Origin: Geomonas sp. RF6
GTDB lineage: Bacteria; Desulfobacterota; Desulfuromonadia; Geobacterales; Geobacteraceae
NCBI RefSeq assembly: GCF_021044625.1
Contig: NZ_CP087999.1
Location: forward strand, 2,497,001-2,561,000
Length of the DNA stretch: 64,000 bases
Reading direction: 5' to 3'
Made by a program: the position numbers and the translations under genes. Under the pieces are notes generated by a model. The model saw only the letters and a list, made by a program, of their open reading frames with translations, ran no database searches and was not told the origin of the DNA. Each line of letters starts with the position of its first letter. The first letter of the stretch is position 1. Of this stretch, positions 36,967-46,165 are shown in pieces.

Positions 36967-37194
36967 GTTCTAACTTCAGGGCAAGTTAATGGAATGGGCC
37001 CAAATTGTCAACACTTTTCAGGTTTTTGCCTTTACAGCGTACTGCAGAAGTGGTAGAAAAAGTCGATGGCTGAATGCCCGGCAAAGACTGAGTGCCAGAG
37101 GTTGGAAAGCGAATAAGAGTGTGAGCTCCCGCTTTCCACTATCTGGTCCGCCGAGCGCTTCAGCCAAAATCTATTTGGGGCCGGGAATTTTCAG

Positions 37195-38331
37195 ATGCAA
37201 ACGGATGGCCGCCCGACAATGGCAGAGATCAGGCTCTCCGCCTTGAGGCACAACTATCAGTTGGTGAAGAAGATGGCACCGCCGTCGGCAGGAATCCTGG
37301 CGGTGGTAAAGGCCGACGCCTACGGCCACGGTTTTCTCGATGTCTGCAAGGAGCTGGAGACGCTCGGGGCCGACGCTTTCGGCGTGGCTTTTCTCGCCGA
37401 AGGGGTGCAGCTGCGGCGGGCCGGCCTGCAGCGCACGGTCCTCATCCTCGGCGGAGTCTACCCCGGCGAGGAAAGGCGCTGCATAGGGTATGACCTCTCC
37501 ACCGCGCTCTTCACCCTCGAGCAGGCCCGCGCCCTCGACGAGGCGGCGCGCAAGCTGTACCGCAAGGCGAAGGTCCACCTGGAGATCGACACCGGGATGG
37601 GACGACTGGGGATTCCTTCCGCCGACGCCGCGCACTTCCTCAGGGAGCTGAAGACCTTCAAAAATCTCGACCTCGAGGGGGTCTTCTCCCACTTTGCCAG
37701 CGCAGACGAGCTCGATGCCGACGGGCAGGCGTACAGCAAGCTGCAGGCGGAGCGTTTCGAATCAGCCATCATCGAGGCACGCCGCCTCGGTTTTTCCCCC
37801 CGCTACATACACATATCGAACAGCGCGGCACTCCTTGGGATGGATCTCCCGTACTGCAACCTGGTGCGCCCGGGGATCGTCCTTTACGGCGCCCTGCCGT
37901 CGGACGAGTTCAAGGGGAAGGTCGCCCCGCAGCCGGTATTGAGATTGCGCAGCAAGGTCGCTATGCTGAAGTGGGTGGAGCCGGGAACCTCCATAAGCTA
38001 CGGCCGGCGTTACCAGGCGCAGACGCGCGCTCTCATCGCCAGCGTCCCCGCGGGGTACGCCGACGGCTACCCGAGAGCTCTCAGCAACTGCGGCGAAGCG
38101 TTGGTGCGGGGGGAGCGGGCGCGGGTGGCGGGAACGGTGTGCATGGACTGGATCATGCTGGACGTGACGAACGTCCCCGGCGTCAGCGTGGGGGACGAAG
38201 TGACCCTTCTGGGCGCCGACCCGGCGGGGAACTGCATCAGCGCCGAGGAGCTCGCGCACCGTGCGGGGACGATCCCGTATGAGATCTTTTGCGGTATAAG
38301 CAAGAGGGTGCCCAGGGTGTACCTGCCTTAA
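37195..38331 (+). CDS. alr: alanine racemase (Alr)
   Basis: Alr makes D-alanine for peptidoglycan, using pyridoxal phosphate. The Lys of [10 protein letters not shown] (about 36) binds the cofactor, and the second catalytic Tyr is in [10 protein letters not shown] (about 265). The N-terminal barrel and C-terminal beta domain ([10 protein letters not shown]) are complete at 378 residues. No strong ribosome binding site precedes the ATG at 37195; a later in-frame ATG ([13 protein letters not shown], 37219) is also possible and fits the family start better. It stands alone between the thi operon and a repeat cluster. Confidence 0.93.
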   Translation: MQTDGRPTMAEIRLSALRHNYQLVKKMAPPSAGILAVVKADAYGHGFLDVCKELETLGADAFGVAFLAEGVQLRRAGLQRTVLILGGVYPGEERRCIGYDLSTALFTLEQARALDEAARKLYRKAKVHLEIDTGMGRLGIPSADAAHFLRELKTFKNLDLEGVFSHFASADELDADGQAYSKLQAERFESAIIEARRLGFSPRYIHISNSAALLGMDLPYCNLVRPGIVLYGALPSDEFKGKVAPQPVLRLRSKVAMLKWVEPGTSISYGRRYQAQTRALIASVPAGYADGYPRALSNCGEALVRGERARVAGTVCMDWIMLDVTNVPGVSVGDEVTLLGADPAGNCISAEELAHRAGTIPYEIFCGISKRVPRVYLP

Positions 38332-38706
38332 AGGCAAAACCTACGGCAAAAGCAAAGGCAACACCCACCGCAAAGGCGCAAAGAGCGCAAAGAACTGCGC
38401 GCAAAGAAAAGCGGAGAAATATAAAAGCAGGGGTCAAGCATTTCTTTTCTCTTTCCTGATTTTCCTTTGCGCCTTTGCGTCTTTGCGGTGAGAGGGTTTT
38501 TGGTTTTAAGGCAAAAGGCGAAATTAACCGCAAAGACGCAAAGAGCGCAAAGAACGGCCCTATAAGTCAGGGGGCTTTGCTTGAATCGTTCAAGGTTCTA
38601 GGTTCCCTTTGCGGATTTTCCTTTGCGCCCTTTGCGCCTTTGCGGTGGATGTTTGCTTTGGATGTTCGATTTTGATGTTCCGTTTTTGTGATTTCGAGTG
38701 GAGACT
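38332..38706. repeat. CGCAAAG-family repeat cluster upstream of selD
   Basis: Four arrays built from CGCAAAG-type units (for example CCGCAAAGACGCAAAGAGCG) lie in alternating orientation near 38355-38410, 38450-38490, 38525-38560 and 38605-38650. The arrays can pair with each other. The last one ends about 57 bases before the selD start. The same repeat family recurs at 51135-51390, 54100-54965 and 55690-55725. Confidence 0.75.
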
Positions 38707-39741
38707 ATGACAGCAGATAAGATCCGACTGACAACGATGGTGCAGGCGGCGGGTTGAGCCGCAAAGCTGGGCCCGGCGGGCCTGGAAGAAGCCATTCATG
38801 ACATCACCCTCTCCGACGATCCGAACCTCATCGTGGGGATCGAAGGGGGCGAGGATGCGGGGGTCTACCGCATAGGGGACCAGCTCGCCCTGGTGGAGAC
38901 CACCGACATCATCACTCCTCTCGTCGACGATCCCTTCACCTTCGGCCGCATCGCTGCGGCAAACGCCCTCTCCGACGTCTACGCCATGGGGGCGCGCCCC
39001 GTGACCGCCATGAACCTCGCCTTCTTCCCTTCCTGCGTCCTCCCGGTCCCGGTGCTGGCCCGGATCATGGCGGGCGGGCTGGAGGCGATAAAGGAGGCGG
39101 GGGCCTGCCTCGTGGGGGGGCATACGGTGGAGGACGACGAGCTGAAGTACGGCCTCGCGGTGACGGGCCTCGTCGACCCGGATCGCGTGGTGCGAAACTG
39201 CACAGCAAAGGAAGGGGATCGCATCATCCTCACCAAGCCGCTCGGTACCGGGATCGTCAGCACGGCGATAAAGGCGGAGATGGTGCCGCAATCGCTGGAG
39301 CTGGAGGCGATCTCCTGGATGAGCACCCTCAACCGCACCGCCGCGGAACTCATGGTGGAGTGCGGCGCGACCTCCGCCACCGACGTCACCGGCTTCGGCT
39401 TCATCGGGCACGCCTGCGAGATGGCGCTCGGCGCGAAACTCACCTTCATGCTCGAGCTCTCCCGCATCCCGCTTATGAACGACATCGCCACCCTCGTCGC
39501 GGACGGCATGGTCCCCGCGGGCTGCTACCGCAACCGGGCCCACTACAGCGGCTTCGTATCCGGCATCACCGGAGAGCCGCTCATCCCGCTCTTCGATCCG
39601 CAGACCTCCGGGGGGCTCCTCATCACCTTCTCCCCCGAAGGGGCCGAGCGCTTTCTCTCCCGCGCCGCCGAGTCCGGCGTCTTCGCGACCGCCATCGGCG
39701 ACGTCGTGCCACGGGGAGGCTCCCCCATTGTCCTCTATTAA
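38707..39741 (+). CDS. selD: selenide, water dikinase (SelD), itself a selenoprotein
   Basis: SelD makes selenophosphate from selenide and ATP for selenocysteine synthesis. The frame starts at ATG 38707 ([16 protein letters not shown]) and codon 17 is TGA (38755-38757), exactly at the catalytic Cys/Sec position, followed by [11 protein letters not shown] with the conserved Lys. Reading TGA as selenocysteine gives a complete 344-residue protein; annotation starting at 38833 would lose the active site. ATP-binding motifs ([37 protein letters not shown]) are present. Its stop overlaps the start of the ASKHA gene. Confidence 0.95.
38755..38785 (+). promoter_or_regulatory. Sec codon (TGA) and SECIS-like hairpin in selD
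   Basis: The TGA is followed after 9 bases by an 8-pair hairpin (38767-38774 with 38778-38785, including two G-U pairs) closed by a GGC loop. This is the position and size of a bacterial SECIS element. Confidence 0.75.
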
Positions 39742-40975
39742 GAGATTCGCAGTCGCCTTCGACCTCGGCACCACCACCATAGCCGCGTCGCTTGTCGACC
39801 TGGAAAAGGGCGCCCGGATAGCGGCACTCGGTGCAATGAACCCCCAGCGCGCCTGGGGGGCCGACGTGCTGGCCCGCCTGGAGGCCGGCCGCTCCCCCGA
39901 GACCCTCGCCGCCATGCAAAAGAGCGCGGGGGCGGAACTGGAGCGGTTGGCGCTGGAGCTCCTCGCGGGCGCCGGGGGGGCGGAGGACGAGCTCGCCGGA
40001 ATAGCACTTGCGGGAAACAGCGCCATGGAGCAGATCCTCCTCGGGCTCCCGGTCGACCGCCTGATCCACCCGCCGTATCTCCCGATCTCCAAGGAGGCGC
40101 GACGCACCTCCACCCGCGCGCTCGGCTGGTCCCGCGACTTTCACGCCTACCTTTTTCCCCTCCCCGGCGGCTTCGTCGGCGGAGATCTCGTCTCCTTTCT
40201 CTTCTCCCGTCAGCTCGCCGAAAAAGGCCCCACACTCTACCTCGACCTCGGCACCAACGGGGAGATGGCCCTTTGCGACGGCGAAACGATCCTCGCCACC
40301 TCCGCCGCGGCGGGCCCCGCCTTCGAGGGGGGGAACCTCTCCTGCGGCATGGCCGCGCTTTCCGGAGCGGTGAGCGGGGTGAAGATCGAAGGTGAGCGGG
40401 TCGCCCTCAGCACCATTGGCGGTGCCCCTCCGCGCGGCATCTGCGGCTCCGGCGTCCTGGAGTGCGTGGCGGAGCTTCTTTCCTGCGGCGTCGTGGAGCC
40501 GTCCGGGCGGCTGCGGCCGGCCGCGGAGATAGAATCGAATCTCGCCAACCGCGTCGTCGACATCGACGGCGTCACCTCCTTTCTCCTCTACCGGGACGCC
40601 TCGAGGAGCGTCTATCTCTCCCAGGAAGACATCCGCGCCCTGCAGCTGGCGAAGGGCGCCCTGCGGGCGGGGATGGAGGTTCTCGTCTCCCGCGCCGGCG
40701 TGTCGCTCGACTCCCTCTCCGAGGTCGTGCTGACCGGTTCTTTCGGCGCCGTGCTGCCGCCAGCGGTCCTAAAAAAAATTGGAGTTTTCACGGAAAAGAT
40801 GGTAATAGTCTCCGGATTTACCCGGGACGGTGCGCTGGCAGGCGTGGAGCGCTTCTTGGTGGAAAAGGACGGCGCGAAAAAGGTCGATGAACTGGCCGCA
40901 CGGGTGCGGGTAATTCCCCTTTCGGGGACGCCAGCTTTCGAGAGGCTCTTCCTCGGCAGGCTCGATTTTGCCTGA
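39728..40975 (+). CDS. ASKHA-fold DUF4445 protein (RACo-like, without ferredoxin domain)
   Basis: This 415-residue protein has the actin-like ATPase motifs of the DUF4445/RACo group ([15 protein letters not shown] about 9-23, [19 protein letters not shown] about 97-115, [13 protein letters not shown] about 170-182, ICGSGVLE). RACo proteins reactivate corrinoid enzymes; the N-terminal [2Fe-2S] domain of full RACo is absent. The likely start is a TTG inside the selD end (14-base overlap), so it is co-translated with selD. Whether it serves a corrinoid enzyme or something selenium-linked cannot be told from here. Confidence 0.85.
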   Translation: MSSIKRFAVAFDLGTTTIAASLVDLEKGARIAALGAMNPQRAWGADVLARLEAGRSPETLAAMQKSAGAELERLALELLAGAGGAEDELAGIALAGNSAMEQILLGLPVDRLIHPPYLPISKEARRTSTRALGWSRDFHAYLFPLPGGFVGGDLVSFLFSRQLAEKGPTLYLDLGTNGEMALCDGETILATSAAAGPAFEGGNLSCGMAALSGAVSGVKIEGERVALSTIGGAPPRGICGSGVLECVAELLSCGVVEPSGRLRPAAEIESNLANRVVDIDGVTSFLLYRDASRSVYLSQEDIRALQLAKGALRAGMEVLVSRAGVSLDSLSEVVLTGSFGAVLPPAVLKKIGVFTEKMVIVSGFTRDGALAGVERFLVEKDGAKKVDELAARVRVIPLSGTPAFERLFLGRLDFA

Positions 40976-41150
40976 CCTTCATATACTCGTTCCCAAGGTC
41001 ACCTTGGGAACGCACTTGGGCGCAAAGCTCCAGCTTTGCATCCGCATCAGCACATAAAAGATCAATCGCGGTTCTGGGAGGCGGAGCCTCCCGGGCAAGT
41101 GCGCTTCCCAAGCCGGAGCTTGGGAACGAGGTGCCCCCGGAATTCCGCAG
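40976..41150. repeat. stacked GTTCCCAAG-type hairpin repeat
   Basis: Successive palindromes read CGTTCCCAAGGTCACCTTGG, AAAGCTCCAGCTTT, GGAGGCGGAGCCTCC and CTTCCCAAGCCGGAGCTTGG. They form a chain of hairpins that opens and closes with the GTTCCCAAG/CTTGGGAAC motif. It lies between the ASKHA gene and purH and is a dispersed repeat rather than a single terminator. Confidence 0.7.
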
Positions 41151-41174
41151 AGCACCAATAAAAAGGAGTGGACT

Positions 41175-42740
41175 ATGGCAAGGATAGGGCGTGCGCTGAT
41201 CAGCGTTTCGGAAAAGACCGGGGTTTTGGAATTCTCCCGGGAACTGGCAACCTTTGGGATCGAGATCCTCTCCACCGGCGGGACGGCGAAGCTGCTGCGC
41301 GATGCCGGGATCCCCGTGAAGGACGTTTCCGAGTTCACCGGTTTTCCGGAGATGCTTGACGGCAGGGTGAAGACGCTGCACCCGAAGGTGCACGGCGGGA
41401 TCCTCGGCATGCGCGACAACCCGGCGCACACCGCGAAGATGGCCGAGCACGGCATCGAGCCGATCGACATGGTCGTCGTCAACCTCTATCCCTTCGAGGC
41501 CACCGTCGCCAATGACGATTGCACCATGGAAGACGCCATCGAGAACATCGACATCGGCGGCCCCACCATGCTCCGCTCCGCGGCGAAGAACAACCGCGAC
41601 GTCACCGTCATCGTCGACTGCGCCGACTACCAGGCGGTCCTCGAGGAGATGCGCGCCAACGGCGGGCACGTCTCGCGCCAGACCAACTTCCGCCTCGCGG
41701 TTAAGGTGTACCAGCACACCGCCGCCTACGACGCCGCCATCTCCAACTGGCTCGGCGCCCGTACCGGCGAGGGGGTCGCGGATTACCCGGATACCCTTAC
41801 GCTGCAGTTCAAGCTCTCCCAGGGGATGCGCTACGGCGAGAACCCGCACCAGAAGGGTGCGTTCTACGTGGAGAAGAAGGTCTCCGAGGCGAGCGTCGCC
41901 ACTGCGCGCCAGCTCCAGGGTAAGGAGCTCTCCTACAACAACATTGCCGACACCGACGCGGCGCTCGAGTGCGTGAAGCAGTTCTCCGAAGGGGCCGCCT
42001 GCGTCATCGTGAAGCACGCGAACCCCTGCGGCGTTGCGGTGGCCGATACGACCCTCGAGGCGTACGAGGCCGCCTACCGCACCGACACCGAGTCCGCCTT
42101 CGGCGGCATCATCGCCTTCAACCGCGAGCTCGACGAGACGGTGGCGCGCGCCATCATCGACCGCCAGTTCGTGGAAGTGATCATCGCGCCGGCTGTGACC
42201 GAGGCCGCCAAGATCGTACTCGCGGAGAAGAAGAACGTGCGCGTCCTCGAGTGCGGCTACTGGCCGGAAGTTCCCGCTCCGCGCCTCGACGTGAAGCGCG
42301 TGAACGGCGGCCTCCTGGTGCAGGACACCGACCTCGCCCTCTTCAACGAGCTGAAGGTGGTCACCAAGAGAGTGCCGACCGACGCGGAGATGGAAGACCT
42401 CCTCTTCACCTGGCGCGTGGCGAAGTTCGTGAAGTCGAACGCCATCGTGTACGGGAAGAGCGGCGCCACCGTCGGCGTCGGCGCAGGGCAGATGAGCCGC
42501 GTCAACTCCGCGCGCATCGCCGCCATCAAGGCGGAGCACGCAGGTATCCCGGTCGCCGGTGCAGTCATGGCTTCCGACGCCTTCTTCCCCTTCCGCGACG
42601 GGCTCGACAACGCGGCCGCCGCAGGGGTCACCGCCGTCATCCAGCCGGGCGGCTCCATGCGTGACGCGGAAGTCATCGCCGCCGCCGACGAGCACGGCAT
42701 CGCGATGGTCTTCACCGGGATGAGGCATTTCAGGCACTAG
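41175..42740 (+). CDS. purH: bifunctional AICAR transformylase / IMP cyclohydrolase (PurH)
   Basis: PurH catalyses the last two steps of IMP synthesis. The N-terminal IMP cyclohydrolase domain (about 1-195; [22 protein letters not shown]) is followed by the AICAR formyltransferase domain (RYGENPHQ about 220, [12 protein letters not shown] about 277, [10 protein letters not shown]). At 521 residues it is normal. AAAAGGAG precedes the ATG. It begins the purHDE group, though repeats lie between the genes. Confidence 0.97.
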   Translation: MARIGRALISVSEKTGVLEFSRELATFGIEILSTGGTAKLLRDAGIPVKDVSEFTGFPEMLDGRVKTLHPKVHGGILGMRDNPAHTAKMAEHGIEPIDMVVVNLYPFEATVANDDCTMEDAIENIDIGGPTMLRSAAKNNRDVTVIVDCADYQAVLEEMRANGGHVSRQTNFRLAVKVYQHTAAYDAAISNWLGARTGEGVADYPDTLTLQFKLSQGMRYGENPHQKGAFYVEKKVSEASVATARQLQGKELSYNNIADTDAALECVKQFSEGAACVIVKHANPCGVAVADTTLEAYEAAYRTDTESAFGGIIAFNRELDETVARAIIDRQFVEVIIAPAVTEAAKIVLAEKKNVRVLECGYWPEVPAPRLDVKRVNGGLLVQDTDLALFNELKVVTKRVPTDAEMEDLLFTWRVAKFVKSNAIVYGKSGATVGVGAGQMSRVNSARIAAIKAEHAGIPVAGAVMASDAFFPFRDGLDNAAAAGVTAVIQPGGSMRDAEVIAAADEHGIAMVFTGMRHFRH

Positions 42741-42980
42741 TCCGGTACTCTCCCCTCCCGCAAGGGAAGGGGGGGGATTACGTGTAATAAAGGTCTCCGG
42801 GGAATGGGGATGAACTTGGGCTCAACGTCCCCCATCCCTTGACGGGAGGGGGACAGGGGGTGGGTGAAGCTGGCATCTGCTGAAATGGTGGCACCTTCCC
42901 CCCCACCCTGTCCCTCCCCCGCCAGGGGGGAGGGGACGTCACCCCGGAATTGTCTGACCAACTTTAGATAGAGGGAAGCT
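42741..42980. repeat. G/C palindromic repeats, family 1 (two or three copies)
   Basis: A short hairpin (CCCCTCCCGCAAGGGAAGGGG) follows purH. Two copies of the CACCCTGTCCCTCCCC family lie in inverted orientation at 42826-42870 and 42895-42942, so together they form a large inverted repeat between purH and purD. Confidence 0.75.
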
Positions 42981-44258
42981 ATGAAAGTACTCGTTGTAGG
43001 TAGTGGTGGCAGGGAGCATGCGCTGGTCTGGAAGATCGCCCAGTCTCCCCTGGTGGAAAAACTCTACTGCGCGCCGGGCAACCCGGGCACCGCGCAGCTC
43101 GCGGAGAACGTGGTAATCGCGGTGGACAACCTCGAGGGGCTCCTCGCCTTTGCGAAGGAAAATGCCATCGACCTCACCGTGGTCGGCCCCGAGCTCCCCC
43201 TTTCCCTCGGGATCACCGATCTCTTCGAGGAGCACGGTCTGAAGGTCTTCGGCGCCAGGAAAAACGCCGCCATCATCGAGGCGAGCAAGGCGTTTGCCAA
43301 GGACCTGATGCACAAATACCAGGTCCCCACTGCCGCCTACGGCGTCTTCACCGAAGTGAAGGAGGCGATCGACTTCATCGACAGCACCGGGATTCCCATC
43401 GTCATCAAGGCCGACGGCCTGGCGGCAGGGAAGGGGGTCATCATCGCCCAGACCCGCGAGGAAGCGGTCGAGGCGGTCACCGACATGCTCTCCGGCAACG
43501 CCTTCGGCTCTGCGGGTGCCCGCGTCGTCATCGAGGAGTTTTTGAAAGGTGAGGAGGCGTCCTTCCTCGCCTTCACCGACGGCTCCCGCATCATCCCGCT
43601 CGCCAGCGCCCAGGATCACAAGGCGGTCTTCGACGGCGACAAGGGGCCGAACACCGGCGGCATGGGCGCCTACTCCCCCGCGCCTGTCGTCACGAAGGAA
43701 ATCCACGACAAGGCGATGGAAGAGGTCATGCGCCGCACCGTCGAGGGGATGGCTGCCGAAGGAAGAACCTATCGCGGCGTCCTCTACGCAGGGCTCATGA
43801 TCGACGGCGACAGCGTGAAGACGCTGGAATTCAACGCCCGCTTCGGCGACCCGGAGTGCCAGCCGCTTCTCATGCGGATGAAGTCTGACCTGGTGCCGGT
43901 TCTTCTGGCCGTTGCCTCCGGCGACATCTCCGGCGTGGAGATCGAGTGGCACGACCAGGCAACCATTTGCGTCGTCATGGCCGCCGAGGGGTATCCCGGC
44001 GACTACCGCAAGGGTGATGTTATAGCCGGCCTCGAAGAGGCGGCGACCCTGGAAGAGGTTGTGGTCTTTCATGCCGGGACGCGCAGCGCGGACGGCAATA
44101 TCGTCACCAGCGGCGGCCGCGTCCTCGGCGTCACCGCCATGGGGGAGACGGTGCAGGGGGCGATCGACCGCGCCTACCGCGCCGTCGACAAGATCTCCTG
44201 GCCCGGCGTCCACTACCGCCGCGACATCGGCGCCAAAGCGGTAAAGAGGCAGGGATAG
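42981..44258 (+). CDS. purD: phosphoribosylamine-glycine ligase (PurD)
   Basis: PurD is the ATP-grasp enzyme that joins glycine to phosphoribosylamine in purine synthesis. It begins MKVLVVGSGGREHAL and shows the family motifs GNPGTA, GLAAGKGV, GGMGAYSPAP and EFNARFGDPE. It has 425 residues, as expected. GAGGGAAG lies just before the ATG. Confidence 0.97.
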   Translation: MKVLVVGSGGREHALVWKIAQSPLVEKLYCAPGNPGTAQLAENVVIAVDNLEGLLAFAKENAIDLTVVGPELPLSLGITDLFEEHGLKVFGARKNAAIIEASKAFAKDLMHKYQVPTAAYGVFTEVKEAIDFIDSTGIPIVIKADGLAAGKGVIIAQTREEAVEAVTDMLSGNAFGSAGARVVIEEFLKGEEASFLAFTDGSRIIPLASAQDHKAVFDGDKGPNTGGMGAYSPAPVVTKEIHDKAMEEVMRRTVEGMAAEGRTYRGVLYAGLMIDGDSVKTLEFNARFGDPECQPLLMRMKSDLVPVLLAVASGDISGVEIEWHDQATICVVMAAEGYPGDYRKGDVIAGLEEAATLEEVVVFHAGTRSADGNIVTSGGRVLGVTAMGETVQGAIDRAYRAVDKISWPGVHYRRDIGAKAVKRQG

Positions 44259-44447
44259 GGAGCGTTCCCTCCCGTGTCGGCGATCGGGAGTGAGCCAACA
44301 GGTTTTATGCGATAGCATTTCAAAAGAGTATTCACGCGGGCAGCCTGCCACACCCCCATCGACAGGCGCAGGAAATGCTTCGACAACGACGCAACCATCC
44401 ATCCCCCTCCGAGAGCAGGGGGCCTTTCCACAAGAGGGACATCAAAG

Positions 44448-44951
44448 ATGAGTGAGCCGGCAGTATTGATAGTAATGGGGAGCGACTCCGACCTTTCCGT
44501 CATGGAAGAAGCTGCAAAGGTATTCAAGGAGTTTGGCATCGGCTACGAGATGCGGATTTCCTCCGCCCACCGCTCACCTGCGCGGACCGCTGCCCTTGCC
44601 CGCGACGCAGCCGGGCGCGGGATCAAGATGATCATCGCCGCAGCAGGGATGGCAGCTCATCTTGCCGGGGTGGTCGCCGCTGAAACGACCCTGCCGGTGA
44701 TCGGGGTACCGATCCCCGGAGGAGCACTGAACGGCGTCGATGCCCTCTACGCCATGGTGCAGATGCCTGGCGGGATCCCGGTGGCGACCATGTCCATCGG
44801 GAAGGCCGGCGCGAAAAACGCCGCACTCTTCGCAGTCCAGGTGCTCTCCCTGAGTGATCAGTCTCTGGCGGGGCAGCTCACCGAGTTCCGCGCGCGGATG
44901 GCGGCAGAGGTCGAGCAGAAGGACAACGCCCTGCAGCAGGCGCAGAAGTAA
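44448..44951 (+). CDS. purE: N5-carboxyaminoimidazole ribonucleotide mutase (PurE)
   Basis: PurE rearranges N5-CAIR to CAIR in purine synthesis. The 167-residue protein has the family signatures MGSDSDLSVMEEA (about 9), SAHRSPART (about 42), AAAGMAAHLAGVVAAET and GVPIPGGALNGVDAL. It follows purD after 189 bases with GAGGGAC upstream of its start. Confidence 0.96.
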   Translation: MSEPAVLIVMGSDSDLSVMEEAAKVFKEFGIGYEMRISSAHRSPARTAALARDAAGRGIKMIIAAAGMAAHLAGVVAAETTLPVIGVPIPGGALNGVDALYAMVQMPGGIPVATMSIGKAGAKNAALFAVQVLSLSDQSLAGQLTEFRARMAAEVEQKDNALQQAQK

Positions 44952-44994
44952 TCGGAGCGTGGCCGCGCTGAGGCGGCAATTTTAGTCGTTTGAC

Positions 44995-45023
44995 TTGACA
45001 GATCCAATGAGGGGTCGTATTAC
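44995..45023 (+). promoter_or_regulatory. promoter of the cytochrome c7 gene
   Basis: TTGACA and TATTAC are separated by 17 bases, giving a start near 45030 and a leader of about 30 bases that holds the ribosome binding site GGAGGG. Confidence 0.65.
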
Positions 45024-45059
45024 TTCCCTAGTTTGTTATCCATTTCAGGAGGGAGAAAT

Positions 45060-45329
45060 ATGAAAAAGATTGTTGCTGCAGTCGCCGTCGTCCTTGCCTT
45101 CGCAGTTACCGCCATGGCTGCCGACAGCTATGTCTACCCCGCCAAGAACGGCAACGTAGCCTTCAACCACAAGGATCACGCGGCCAAGGTTGATTGCAAA
45201 GCGTGCCACGGCGCCGGTGCTCCCGGCAAGATCGTGATCGACAAGGAAAAAGGCCACGCCCTGTGCAAGGGGTGCCACGTCGAGAAGAAGGCCGGCCCGA
45301 CCAAGTGCGGCGAGTGCCACAAGAAGTAG
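45060..45329 (+). CDS. periplasmic triheme cytochrome c7 (PpcA family)
   Basis: This is an electron carrier of the periplasm, used by Geobacter relatives to move electrons toward outer-surface acceptors. A signal peptide (cleavage after AMA, about 22) precedes a mature part of about 67 residues with three heme sites, CKACH, CKGCH and CGECH, and the conserved ends NHKDH and GPTKCGECHKK. The start at 45060 with GGAGGG upstream is chosen over an upstream in-frame start because it gives a proper signal peptide. It has its own promoter and terminator. Confidence 0.95.
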   Translation: MKKIVAAVAVVLAFAVTAMAADSYVYPAKNGNVAFNHKDHAAKVDCKACHGAGAPGKIVIDKEKGHALCKGCHVEKKAGPTKCGECHKK

Positions 45330-45360
45330 GAAACCTGATTTAGCCGCAAGGCTTTGAGAG

Positions 45361-45395
45361 AAAAGGGGTAACGAGCGATCGTTGCCCCTTTTTTT
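45361..45395 (+). terminator. Rho-independent terminator after cytochrome c7
   Basis: A stem of GGGGTAACGA with TCGTTGCCCC and a short loop is followed by TTTTTTT. Confidence 0.88.
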
Positions 45396-45411
45396 ATGGA
45401 TCTTTCGGTCA

Positions 45412-45497
45412 TTCCGTTGCTGGAAACGGTTGAGGTTCTCCGGATGTGCCAGCAAAGAGCAAATCCCCCCTGTCCCCCCTTCGCAAAGGGGGGGACG
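45412..45497. repeat. 3' remnant of a second DUF559 unit with its palindrome
   Basis: The sequence from GTTGCTGGAAACGG to GGATGTGCCAGCAAA matches the 3' end of the DUF559 gene at about 46467-46520, with small deletions. It runs into the same palindrome (CCCCCCTTCGCAAAGGGGGG, 45459-45497). It is therefore a truncated copy of the downstream element. Confidence 0.75.
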
Positions 45498-45627
45498 TAA
45501 CGGCCTCGCCTCGCCCTTCGAGGGAAGACCATACCGGCTCCGGCATTCACCAATGAGCGGCCACGACGAGTATCGTGGCTCCGCGGGATTTAGGAAAAAG
45601 CCCTTTGCCACTTCGGAACGTGTGCCT

Positions 45628-46091
45628 GTGGTCGCGTGCACTAAAGTCGTGGTGGCGTGCACCGAAGCTCGTGGTGGCGAGCACCGAAGCTCGTGTTCGC
45701 ATGGACGAAGTTCGTGGTAGCGTGGACGAAGCTGGTGGTCGCGTGGACGAAGCTCGTGGTCGCGTGGACGAAGCTCGTGGTCGCGTGCACGAAGCTGGTG
45801 GTCGCGTGCACGAAGCTGGTGGTCGCGTGGGCGAAGCTCGTGGTCGCGTGGACGAAGCTCGTGGTCGCGTGGGCGAAGCTCGTGGTCGCGTGGACGAAGC
45901 TCGTGGTCGCGTGGACGAAGCTGGTGGTTGCGTGCACGAAGCTTGTAGTCGCGTGGACGAAGCTTGTAGTCGCGTGCACGAAGCTCGTGGTCGCGTGGAC
46001 GAAGCTGGTGGTTGCATGGACAGAGCTGGTGTTCCCGTGCACGAAGCTGGTGGTCGCATGCACCAAGCTGCTGGTCGCATGGACGAAGCTC
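45628..46091. repeat. 21-bp minisatellite, about 22 copies
   Basis: The unit GTGGTCGCGTGG-ACGAAGCTC is repeated about 22 times; the second and third units have 22 bases, the rest 21, with variation mainly at GTGG/GTGC/GTGGGC and CTC/CTG. Because the period is a multiple of three, at least four reading frames stay open through the array; the plus frame is continuous with the DUF559 gene (VDEARGR repeats). I regard the array as non-coding by default. Confidence 0.9.
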
Positions 46092-46114
46092 GTTATACTT
46101 CGACGAGGCGGTGC

Positions 46115-46165
46115 AGGAGACCTAGAGTTCCCCCCTTTGCGAAGGGGGGACAGGGGGGATTTGCC
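46115..46165. repeat. 5' palindrome of the DUF559 unit (family 2)
   Basis: After GCAGGAGACCTAGAG comes the palindrome CCCCCCTTTGCGAAGGGGGG (46130-46149) and ACAGGGGGGATTTGCC. The same order of sequences recurs at about 54548-54600, and the 3' copies (45459-45497 and 46532-46569) are inverted. Confidence 0.8.

Noticed and set aside
45575-46165. Long N-terminal extension of the DUF559 protein made of VDEARGR repeats
   Set aside because: The 21-bp period keeps many frames open, and DUF559 homology begins only at about 46166; a separate TTG start is more likely.
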